12,425 bases of DNA from Acidimicrobiia bacterium (GTDB taxonomy: Bacteria > Actinomycetota > Acidimicrobiia > Acidimicrobiales > Acidimicrobilacustridaceae). The notes under the pieces were generated by a model. It was not told the DNA's origin and searched no databases. It was given only the letters and a program-made list of their open reading frames with translations. Below are positions 1-5,305 of the stretch, one piece after another; position 1 is the stretch's first letter, and every line of letters starts with the position of its first letter. Both the position numbers and the translations under genes were made by a program. The stretch spans positions 1 through 12,425 of the forward strand of contig VERC01000046.1 in the NCBI GenBank assembly GCA_018882825.1, written 5' to 3'.

Positions 1-2
1 TC

Positions 3-629
3 CTCGCAGCGGACTCGATCTTCGTCGCGCTCCTGGCGCAGGCCCTCGACGCCGAGGGCATCGACCTCGCCCCCGATCCGGACCGGCAGCCCCTCCTCGT
101 GGTGCCTCCGGACACGCCGGTGGGACTTCACCGCGGCGGATGGGCATCCCGGCTCGAGGCCGTGCCGGTCGACGTGCCCATGGTCGTGCTGGCCCCGCCC
201 GCCCTGCCCGTGCAGTACCTGATCGCCGACCGATTGCGGGCAGGCCGGGCCTCGATCCTCGACGCCACCACCGCCACCGTCTCCACCGTCATCTCCATGT
301 TGCGACTGGCGGTCGACGGGCGTCAGGTGATCGATCCGCCGTTCACCGCCGATGCCACGGCGCAGTTCGCCTCCATCCTCAGCCAGTCGGAGTGCGAGGT
401 GCTGGAACTGCTGGCGGCCGGGCTCTCGAACCAGGCCATCGCCGAGCGACGTTTCGTGGCCGAACGGACGGTGGAGACCCATGTCCGCCAGATCTTCCGC
501 AAACTCGGGCTGGACGACGGGCCCGAGGTCAACCGGCGGGTGCTGGCCACTCGACTGGTGCTCACGGGCAGCGTCGACCTCCCCGGTTCACCGGCGCGGG
601 TCGGTCGGGTGCCCGGCCGGGTCGCCTGA
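3..629 (+). CDS. LuxR/NarL-type HTH regulator, 5' end missing
   Basis: The frame is open from the window edge, so the true start lies upstream; 208 residues are visible. Visible residues about 126-180 form a clear LuxR-type helix-turn-helix (LSQSECEVLELLAAG, then a recognition helix around RTVETHVRQIFRKLG), so the protein should bind DNA as a dimer and control transcription. The part before it follows the length and rhythm of a response-regulator receiver domain: it opens LAADSIF, has a hydrophobic strand ending MVVLAPPALP, and a final helix near VISMLRLAVDG. The usual phospho-acceptor aspartate strand reads PLLVVPPDTP and the conserved lysine is not evident, so the receiver looks degenerate and possibly not phosphorylated. 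The target is unknown. The gene converges on the whiB-like gene. The HTH assignment is firm; the receiver reading is inference. Confidence 0.85.
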   Translation, partial: LAADSIFVALLAQALDAEGIDLAPDPDRQPLLVVPPDTPVGLHRGGWASRLEAVPVDVPMVVLAPPALPVQYLIADRLRAGRASILDATTATVSTVISMLRLAVDGRQVIDPPFTADATAQFASILSQSECEVLELLAAGLSNQAIAERRFVAERTVETHVRQIFRKLGLDDGPEVNRRVLATRLVLTGSVDLPGSPARVGRVPGRVA

Positions 630-636
630 CGCGAAT

Positions 637-666
637 CTGCCCCGCGTGACACGTCACACGGGGCAG
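637..666. terminator. terminator-like hairpin between convergent genes
   Basis: Two 14-nt arms (637-650 and 653-666) are inverted repeats with one mismatch: CTGCCCCGCGTGAC pairs with GTCACACGGGGCAG. The centre must open to form a short loop. It begins 8 nt after the LuxR-gene stop codon and could serve both convergent genes. There is no T tract on either side, which is common in GC-rich actinobacteria but lowers certainty. A second, weaker inverted repeat lies at 707-714 and 736-743 (GTCGGGTC/GACCCGAC), closer to the whiB end. Confidence 0.5.
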
Positions 667-749
667 TCGCCGTTCGGGTGGGGTGGCACCCTCGGTCTTC
701 GTCGGGGTCGGGTCGGACGGGCCGGAGCCGGGTCGGACCCGACGGCGCG

Positions 750-1001
750 TCAGACGACGGTGAGCAGGGGGGCGGTCCGCCGGCTCTTGAGCAAGCGGCG
801 GCGCTGACGCTCCGACGCTCCGCCCCACACACCGTGATCGATGTGGTTGTCGAGGGCGTACTCCAGGCACTGGGCCACCACCGGGCAGGTGGCGCAGATG
901 CGCTTGGCCACCTCGACCCCGACCCCGTCGCTGGGGAAGAAGGTCGCCGGGGGGTGCTCCTTGCAGTTGCCGTCGTCCATCCAGTCCGTTGCGGTTTCCA
1001 T
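750..1001 (-). CDS. WhiB-family iron-sulfur transcription factor
   Basis: An 83-residue protein with the four WhiB cysteines at C13, C36, C39 and C45 (C-x22-C-x2-C-x5-C), which bind a [4Fe-4S] cluster in this actinobacteria-specific family. The turn motif GVWGG is at residues 57-61 and is followed by a basic stretch (SERQRRRLLKSRR, residues 63-75) of the kind that contacts DNA. WhiB proteins work with the principal sigma factor and respond to redox state or nitric oxide; which subclass this one belongs to cannot be settled here, although the AKRICATCPV and CLEYAL segments resemble WhiB1/WhiB2 more than the longer WhiB3-7 types. Length is normal for the family. The ATG at 1001 has no Shine-Dalgarno sequence but sits 7 nt after a TAGGTT hexamer, suggesting a leaderless start. 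It is divergent from the 88-residue protein gene. Confidence 0.95.
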   Translation of the reverse strand: METATDWMDDGNCKEHPPATFFPSDGVGVEVAKRICATCPVVAQCLEYALDNHIDHGVWGGASERQRRRLLKSRRTAPLLTVV

Positions 1002-1008
1002 GGGGGCG

Positions 1009-1014
1009 AACCTA
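1009..1014 (-). promoter_or_regulatory. -10-like hexamer TAGGTT before whiB
   Basis: Read on the minus strand, TAGGTT fits the actinobacterial TAnnnT -10 pattern and ends 7 nt before the whiB ATG, so transcription would begin at or next to the start codon. No convincing -35 hexamer is seen; TTACAC (minus strand, 1040-1035) is 20 nt upstream, longer than usual. Confidence 0.35.
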
Positions 1015-1054
1015 GGGGGGCCCCTCGAAAGGGGGTGTAAGGCCCGTGCCAGAT

Positions 1055-1068
1055 CCCCCTATAGGGGG
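1055..1068. repeat. perfect 14-bp palindrome in the divergent whiB promoter region
   Basis: CCCCCTATAGGGGG is identical to its own reverse complement. It lies 54 bp from the whiB start and 82 bp from the start of the gene on the other side, so it could be an operator for a dimeric regulator. A second, smaller inverted repeat (CCCCT-CGAA-AGGGG, 1021-1034) is close by. No regulator is identified for it. Confidence 0.45.
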
Positions 1069-1115
1069 TCGTCGGCTCGATGGGGTCCGATGGGGAACTC
1101 CGGTCGGCTCGCCAC

Positions 1116-1121
1116 TATCGT
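1116..1121 (+). promoter_or_regulatory. -10-like hexamer TATCGT before the 88-residue protein gene
   Basis: TATCGT fits TAnnnT. Transcription from about 1128 would give a leader of roughly 22 nt that includes the GGAG ribosome binding site at 1140-1143. No clear -35 element is seen. The assignment rests only on motif and position. Confidence 0.3.
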
Positions 1122-1149
1122 GACGTCCCCGACCCCCGCGGAGCCCCCC

Positions 1150-1416
1150 ATGTCCATGACCGAGACCATCTCCGATCAGCCGCCGCGAGGACGCGTGCGC
1201 GTCATCTACCTCGGCCCGGTGGCCCCGCACTGGGACGTCCAGGGTGAGTCCGAGGTACGTGGCCTCGTCGACGAGTTCCGCGGTCGTGTCCTGGCCCGCC
1301 TGTTGCTGCTGCCGCCCCACGATCCCCAGTTCCGGCGCAACAAGGAACGGGTGGCGCGTGACGCCGAGCGCGAGGCACTCGTGCTCGAGTGGGACCTCGG
1401 TCTGCCCGAGGACTGA
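1150..1416 (+). CDS. small conserved-looking protein of unknown function (88 aa)
   Basis: I do not recognise this family by name. The protein starts with about 14 polar residues, continues with a probable beta strand (RVRVIYLGPVAPHW, residues 15-28), then a helical region with charged residues (SEVRGLVDEFRGRVLARLLL), and ends in a highly charged helix (RRNKERVARDAEREALVLEW) with an acidic tail. It has no membrane segment, signal peptide or cysteine, so it should be cytoplasmic. The ATG at 1150 is chosen because GGAG (1140-1143) precedes it by 6 nt; ATG 1156 is an alternative, and the open frame upstream back to 841 lacks a better start and covers whiB on the other strand. Codon use is like its neighbours. 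It is followed by ppk1 in the same direction after 75 nt, but a separate ppk1 promoter is likely, so a functional link to polyphosphate is only a guess. Confidence 0.75.
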   Translation: MSMTETISDQPPRGRVRVIYLGPVAPHWDVQGESEVRGLVDEFRGRVLARLLLLPPHDPQFRRNKERVARDAEREALVLEWDLGLPED

Positions 1417-1443
1417 AACGACGTCAGTCGGTCACCCGTCGTT
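1417..1443 (+). terminator. possible hairpin directly after the 88-residue protein gene
   Basis: The arms AACGACG (1417-1423) and CGTCGTT (1437-1443) are perfect inverted repeats separated by 13 nt and begin immediately after the stop codon. This could end transcription before ppk1, although the 7-bp stem is modest and no T tract follows. It overlaps the PHO-box-like repeat, so hairpin and operator readings compete. Confidence 0.3.
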
Positions 1444-1451
1444 CATGTCCC
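1430..1451 (+). promoter_or_regulatory. candidate PHO box (two 11-nt units) upstream of ppk1
   Basis: GGTCACCCGTC followed by GTTCATGTCCC are two tandem 11-nt units whose first seven bases resemble the GTTCACC core of actinobacterial PhoP/RegX3 direct repeats. The end of the second unit is 28 nt before the ppk1 -10-like hexamer, almost the same distance as at pstS. ppk is known to be under PhoP control in Streptomyces. The match is weaker than at pstS, and single GTTCACC strings also occur by chance in coding DNA here. Confidence 0.4.
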
Positions 1452-1479
1452 GGCCCCGGGTGGGTCGCCGGGCGGCGGG

Positions 1480-1485
1480 TACTCT
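1480..1485 (+). promoter_or_regulatory. -10-like hexamer TACTCT before ppk1
   Basis: TACTCT ends 6 nt before ATG 1492, which fits a leaderless transcript starting at the A of the start codon. The same hexamer stands 7 nt before a GTG upstream of pstB. No convincing -35 element is seen, consistent with a promoter that needs an activator. Confidence 0.45.
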
Positions 1486-1491
1486 CGGGAC

Positions 1492-3642
1492 ATGGGTGAC
1501 GGGGCGCTGCGGGAGCTCACCGATGCGGTGAATGGCTCCTCGGGGGCGCTCGGGGTGGCCCGACCGGTCGACCACCTCGCGCCGGAGATGCTGGCCACCT
1601 CGCCCGATCGGTTCCTCAACCGGGAACTCTCCTGGCTCGACTTCGATGCCCGAGTGCTGGCGCTCGCCGCCAATCCGGACGTCCCGCTGCTGGAGCGCCT
1701 GAAGTTCGTGGCCATCTTCTCGCAGAACCTCGACGAGTTCTTCCAGGTGCGTGTCGCCGGACTCAAGGACCAGGTCGCCGCCGGGATCTCGACCGCCACC
1801 GCCGACGGTCGTTCGGCGTCGCGGCAGTTGCGCGAGATCCGCGAACGGTTGCTCGACCTCACGGCGGCAGCCGAGGCGTTGTTCGCCGACGAACTGGTCC
1901 CGGCCCTGGCCGCCGAGGGCATCGAGTTCTGTGCCTATGGCGACCTCGACGACGTCGATCGCGCCTGGGTCGACGACATGTTCATCGAGCGCATCTTCCC
2001 GGTGCTCACGCCACTGGCCGTCGATCCCGGTCACCCCTTCCCCTACATCTCGGATCTGTCGTTGAGCCTGGCGGTGGTGGTGACCGATCCGGTGACCGGC
2101 GACCGTCGCTTCGCCCGCCTCAAGGTGCCGGACCTGCTGCCCCGGTTCGTCGCCCTCCCCGACGGTCGACGTCACCTGCCACTGGAGCAGGTGATTTCCG
2201 CGCACCTCGGATCGTTGTTCCCGGGAATGGATGTGGGCGCGCACTACGCCTTCCGCGTGACCCGGAACGCCGACCTGACGGTGGAGGAGGAGGAGGCCGA
2301 CGATCTGCTCGAGACGATCGAGATCGAACTGCGTCGTCGTCGGTTCGGGCGCGCCGTGCGTCTCGAGGTCGACGACGACGTCACCGCCGAGATCCTCGAG
2401 CTGCTCATCGACGAACTGGACCTGACCGAGGCCGATCTCTACCGCTGCCGGGGACCGATCGACCTCGGCGGACTGTTCTCCCTCCTCGACATCGACCGAC
2501 CCGACCTGAAGGACCCGTCGTGGGGTCCGGTCATCCCCGCCCGGCTGGCGGGAGTCGAACCCGGTGAGACCGTGGACATCTTCTCAGTGCTGCGCGACGG
2601 CGACCTGCTCGTGCACCATCCCTACGAGTCGTTCTCGGGCACGGTCGAGGAGTTCATCCGGCAGGCCTCGATCGATCCGTCGGTGCTGGCCATCAAGTTG
2701 ACGCTGTACCGCACGTCGTCGGACACGTCGATCATCCAGTCGTTGGTGCGCGCCGCCGAACGGGGCAAGCAGGTCGCCGCGCTCGTCGAGTTGAAGGCCC
2801 GGTTCGACGAGAAGAAGAACATCGGCTGGGCCCGACAACTCGAACAGGCGGGGGTGCACGTCGTCTACGGGCTGATGGGCCTCAAGATCCACACCAAGAC
2901 GACGTTGGTGGTGCGCGACGAACCCGACGGACTGCACACCTACTGTCACATCGGAACGGGCAACTACAACCCCCGTACGGCCCGTTTCTACGAGGACGTC
3001 GGACTGTTGACCGCCGACGAGGCGGTGGGGGCCGACCTCGTGCAGATGTTCAACCTGTTGACCGGTTTCGCCCGCGATCCGCACTTCGACCGGTTGCTGG
3101 TGTCGCCCCGCACCGTGCGGCCGGGCATCGCCGAGTTGATCGCCGCCGAGGCCGCCCACGGGACCGCCGGCCGCATCGTGATGAAGATGAACAGCCTCGC
3201 CGACCCGTCGCTCATCGACGCGCTCTACGACGCGTCGCGCGCCGGCACGCACATCGATCTCGTGGTGCGCGGCATCTGCTGTCTACGTCCGGGCGTGCCC
3301 GGCCTGTCCGAGAACATCCGCGTGCGATCGATCGTGGGCCGCTTCCTCGAGCATTCGCGCGTGTACCACTTCGCCCACGGCGGTTCCGATGGCGATGCCG
3401 TGTACTACATCGGTTCGGCCGATCTCATGCCCCGCAATCTCGACCGGCGCGTCGAGGCGTTGGTGCCGGTGCTCGATCCTGAACTGCAAGCGCGACTGGC
3501 CGAGATCCTCGACGTCAACCTCGCCGATGACCGCCTGGCCTGGTCGCTCGGTCCCGATTCGCGTTGGTCGCGGGTGCGGGGCGAGACGGGCTCCGACACG
3601 CACGTGCGCTTCCAGGAGCTGGCCCAGGCCCGGCGGCGATGA
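1492..3642 (+). CDS. ppk1: polyphosphate kinase 1 (PPK1)
   Basis: A 716-residue protein, a normal length for PPK1, which reversibly transfers the gamma phosphate of ATP onto inorganic polyphosphate chains. The N-terminal domain carries the family motif RFLNRELSWLDFDARVL (residues 40-56, with the ATP-contacting N43). The first C-terminal domain holds the catalytic histidine H467 in LKIHTK, which forms the phospho-enzyme (H435 of the E. coli protein), followed by YCHIGTGNYNPRTARFY. The second conserved histidine is H621 in FLEHSR (E. coli H592). No key residue is missing. ATG 1492 is preferred because TACTCT lies 6 nt before it, although there is no strong Shine-Dalgarno sequence; M33 would be a later alternative. 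The stop overlaps the Nudix start (ATGA), so the two are probably co-translated. A candidate PHO box upstream suggests induction when phosphate is scarce. Confidence 0.97.
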   Translation: MGDGALRELTDAVNGSSGALGVARPVDHLAPEMLATSPDRFLNRELSWLDFDARVLALAANPDVPLLERLKFVAIFSQNLDEFFQVRVAGLKDQVAAGISTATADGRSASRQLREIRERLLDLTAAAEALFADELVPALAAEGIEFCAYGDLDDVDRAWVDDMFIERIFPVLTPLAVDPGHPFPYISDLSLSLAVVVTDPVTGDRRFARLKVPDLLPRFVALPDGRRHLPLEQVISAHLGSLFPGMDVGAHYAFRVTRNADLTVEEEEADDLLETIEIELRRRRFGRAVRLEVDDDVTAEILELLIDELDLTEADLYRCRGPIDLGGLFSLLDIDRPDLKDPSWGPVIPARLAGVEPGETVDIFSVLRDGDLLVHHPYESFSGTVEEFIRQASIDPSVLAIKLTLYRTSSDTSIIQSLVRAAERGKQVAALVELKARFDEKKNIGWARQLEQAGVHVVYGLMGLKIHTKTTLVVRDEPDGLHTYCHIGTGNYNPRTARFYEDVGLLTADEAVGADLVQMFNLLTGFARDPHFDRLLVSPRTVRPGIAELIAAEAAHGTAGRIVMKMNSLADPSLIDALYDASRAGTHIDLVVRGICCLRPGVPGLSENIRVRSIVGRFLEHSRVYHFAHGGSDGDAVYYIGSADLMPRNLDRRVEALVPVLDPELQARLAEILDVNLADDRLAWSLGPDSRWSRVRGETGSDTHVRFQELAQARRR

Positions 3643-4091
3643 GCACCGCCGCCGGCGACGCCGGCGATGCGGCGACGTCCGCCTCCCGCGACCCGGTCCG
3701 GGCCGCGGGGGGAGTGGTGTGGCGGCGCGGGGACACCGGCGTCGAGGTCGTGGTGGTGCACCGGCCGCGCTACGACGACTGGTCGTTCCCCAAGGGCAAG
3801 CTCGAGCCGGGAGAGGAGTTCGCCGCTGCTGCGCGGCGCGAGGTGCTGGAGGAGACCGGGTTCGTCTGCGAGGCCGGCGACGAGCTCCCACCGGTGACCT
3901 ACACCGATCACCGCGGTCGCCCCAAGGTGGTGCGGTACTGGATCATGCAGGTGGTGCGCGGGGAGTTCACACCGAACGACGAGGTCGATCGCCTCGAGTG
4001 GTTGCCGCTGACCGAGGCCGCCCAGCGACTCACTTACGGCCACGATGCTGCACTGCTGTCGACCTTCGCCGCCGGCGACCCGGGCCGGTGA
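3639..4091 (+). CDS. Nudix hydrolase, MutT1-like N-terminal domain only
   Basis: A 150-residue protein with a complete Nudix box at residues 53-75 (GKLEPGEE, then REVLEETGF; pattern G-x5-E-x7-REVxEExG), the Mg2+-binding catalytic motif that cleaves nucleoside diphosphates linked to another group. The segment HRPRYDDWSFPKGK (41-54) closely resembles mycobacterial MutT1, whose gene also neighbours ppk. MutT1 acts on oxidised guanine nucleotides and on diadenosine polyphosphates, so either is a plausible substrate, unproven here. MutT1 of Mycobacterium carries a C-terminal histidine-phosphatase domain; this protein ends after the Nudix fold, so that domain is absent. The start ATG 3639 overlaps the ppk1 stop by 3 nt in the form ATGA, and I prefer it to the longer open frame from 3564, which would run inside ppk1. 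The first 20 residues are Ala/Asp-rich and probably flexible. Confidence 0.92.
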   Translation: MSTAAGDAGDAATSASRDPVRAAGGVVWRRGDTGVEVVVVHRPRYDDWSFPKGKLEPGEEFAAAARREVLEETGFVCEAGDELPPVTYTDHRGRPKVVRYWIMQVVRGEFTPNDEVDRLEWLPLTEAAQRLTYGHDAALLSTFAAGDPGR

Positions 4092-4100
4092 GCACCGAAC

Positions 4101-4133
4101 CTTCGTCTGTCGTTCACCTGCGCGTCACCTGAC
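4101..4133 (+). promoter_or_regulatory. PHO box (three 11-nt direct repeats) upstream of pstS
   Basis: Three tandem 11-nt units read CTTCGTCTGTC, GTTCACCTGCG and CGTCACCTGAC. The middle unit contains a perfect GTTCACC core, the third shares TCACCTG with it in phase, and all three have TG at unit positions 8-9. This is the layout of actinobacterial PhoP/RegX3 binding sites, and regX3 is encoded downstream in the same block. The repeat starts 10 nt after the Nudix stop and ends 27 nt before the -10-like hexamer of pstS. Binding by RegX3 is inference. Confidence 0.65.
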
Positions 4134-4160
4134 GCCAACGGTCCGGTCATCCGGGTTGCC

Positions 4161-4166
4161 TACGGT
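4161..4166 (+). promoter_or_regulatory. -10-like hexamer TACGGT before pstS
   Basis: TACGGT fits TAnnnT and predicts transcription from about 4173, giving a 5' leader of roughly 47 nt that begins with the hairpin at 4174-4193. No good -35 hexamer is visible at the expected distance, as expected for a promoter activated by a PhoB-type regulator bound just upstream. Confidence 0.4.
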
Positions 4167-4173
4167 GCCTCTC

Positions 4174-4193
4174 GATCGTTCGGAGGAACGATC
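4174..4193 (+). promoter_or_regulatory. perfect 8-bp hairpin in the pstS leader
   Basis: GATCGTTC (4174-4181) and GAACGATC (4186-4193) are perfect inverted repeats around the tetranucleotide GGAG. In RNA this would fold as an 8-bp stem at, or within a nucleotide or two of, the predicted 5' end of the mRNA; in DNA it could be a dimer operator. The real ribosome binding site of pstS (AGGGAG, 4207-4212) lies 13 nt further on and is free of the stem. Confidence 0.55.
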
Positions 4194-4219
4194 CGGAGAA
4201 ACACACAGGGAGACTGTCC

Positions 4220-5296
4220 GTGCGCACCAGCACCCGGGGCCTGTTCGGCCTCATCGCCCTCGTCCTGTCGGTCGGCCTGGTGGCCGCCGCCTGCTCGAGC
4301 GGTTCGTCATCGGGATCGGATTCGTCGAAGCCGTCGTCGTATGACTACTCCTCGCTCACCGGCACCCTCAACGGGTCGGGCGCGACGTTCCCCAAGGCCT
4401 TCTACGAGGAGTCCATCGCCGCCTTCAAGGACGCGGCCAAGGGTGTGACCGTCAACTACAACGCCGTCGGCTCCGGTCAGGGCAAGAAGGACCTGGCCGC
4501 CGGCACGTCGGCGTGGGCCGGATCCGACTCGCTGGTCAAGGACGACGAGAAGGCCAACTTCAAGGGCCCGTTCCTCTACTTCCCGACGGTGGCTGCCCCG
4601 ATCACGGTTTCGTACAACCTCGCCGGCATCAAGTCGCTGCAACTGTCGGGTGAGACGTTGGCCCGGATCATGATGGCGACCGTCACCACCTGGAACGATC
4701 CGGCCATCGCCGCCGACAACCCGGGCGTGACGCTGCCCAGCACCAAGATCACGGTGGTCGTGCGCTCGGACGGTTCGGGCACCACGTCGAACTTCTCCAA
4801 GTACCTGGCCGCGGCCGCTCCGTCGGTCTTCACCGTGACCGCCGGTGACACCGTCCAGTGGCCCAACGCCACCGCGGCCAAGGGCAATGCCGGCGTGGCC
4901 CAGGCCATCAAGGACACCGCCGGGGCCATCGGCTACGTCGACTACTCCGACGCCAAGGCCATCGGCCTGAGCTTCGCCGCCATCAGGAACAAGGACGGCA
5001 AGTTCGTCGCTCCATCGATCGCCGGGGCCACCGCCGCACTGGCCGGTGCCGAGGTCAAGCCGGACCTCACCTACAACCCGTTGAACGCCGCGGGCGCCGA
5101 GGCCTATCCGATCACCGCCCCCACCTACGTGTTGGTGTACACGAACTCGGGTTCGTCGGCCGCCGCCATCAAGGGCTGGCTCACCTTCCTGTTGACCGAC
5201 GCCCAGGACCTGGCCAAGGACGTCGACTTCGCCCCGCTGCCGACGGCATTGCGGGACAAGGCGATTGCTCAGATCGCCCAGATCTCCGGCTCCTAG
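4220..5296 (+). CDS. pstS: phosphate-binding lipoprotein PstS
   Basis: A 358-residue periplasmic-type binding protein that captures phosphate outside the membrane and delivers it to PstC-PstA. Residues 1-24 are a lipoprotein signal peptide (basic MRTSTR, hydrophobic core, VAAA before C25); the residue at -3 is Ala rather than the usual Leu but fits the looser Gram-positive lipobox. A Ser/Gly-rich linker (26-45) follows. The binding-site motifs are NGSGATFP (51-58), AGSDSLV (100-106) and RSDGSGTT (182-189), all typical of PstS. The GTG start at 4220 is supported by AGGGAG 7 nt upstream and by the position of the signal peptide. It is first in the pst block, behind a PHO box, so strong induction in low phosphate is expected. 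A -10-like hexamer for pstC overlaps its TAG stop codon, and pstC starts 9 nt later. Confidence 0.97.
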   Translation: MRTSTRGLFGLIALVLSVGLVAAACSSGSSSGSDSSKPSSYDYSSLTGTLNGSGATFPKAFYEESIAAFKDAAKGVTVNYNAVGSGQGKKDLAAGTSAWAGSDSLVKDDEKANFKGPFLYFPTVAAPITVSYNLAGIKSLQLSGETLARIMMATVTTWNDPAIAADNPGVTLPSTKITVVVRSDGSGTTSNFSKYLAAAAPSVFTVTAGDTVQWPNATAAKGNAGVAQAIKDTAGAIGYVDYSDAKAIGLSFAAIRNKDGKFVAPSIAGATAALAGAEVKPDLTYNPLNAAGAEAYPITAPTYVLVYTNSGSSAAAIKGWLTFLLTDAQDLAKDVDFAPLPTALRDKAIAQIAQISGS

Positions 5297-5299
5297 TCT
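5294..5299 (+). promoter_or_regulatory. -10-like hexamer TAGTCT overlapping the pstS stop, before pstC
   Basis: TAGTCT includes the pstS stop codon TAG (5294-5296) and ends 6 nt before the pstC GTG at 5306. The geometry matches the other probable leaderless starts in the window. pstC has no Shine-Dalgarno sequence in this short gap, so either this internal promoter or coupling to pstS translation must supply initiation. Confidence 0.35.
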
Positions 5300-5305
5300 G
5301 CAGAC

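Noticed and set aside
3389..4132. Alternative plus-strand frame of 247 codons across the ppk1-Nudix junction.
   Set aside because: Arg/Pro/Gly-rich translation; the same DNA encodes the end of PPK1 and an intact Nudix box in other frames.
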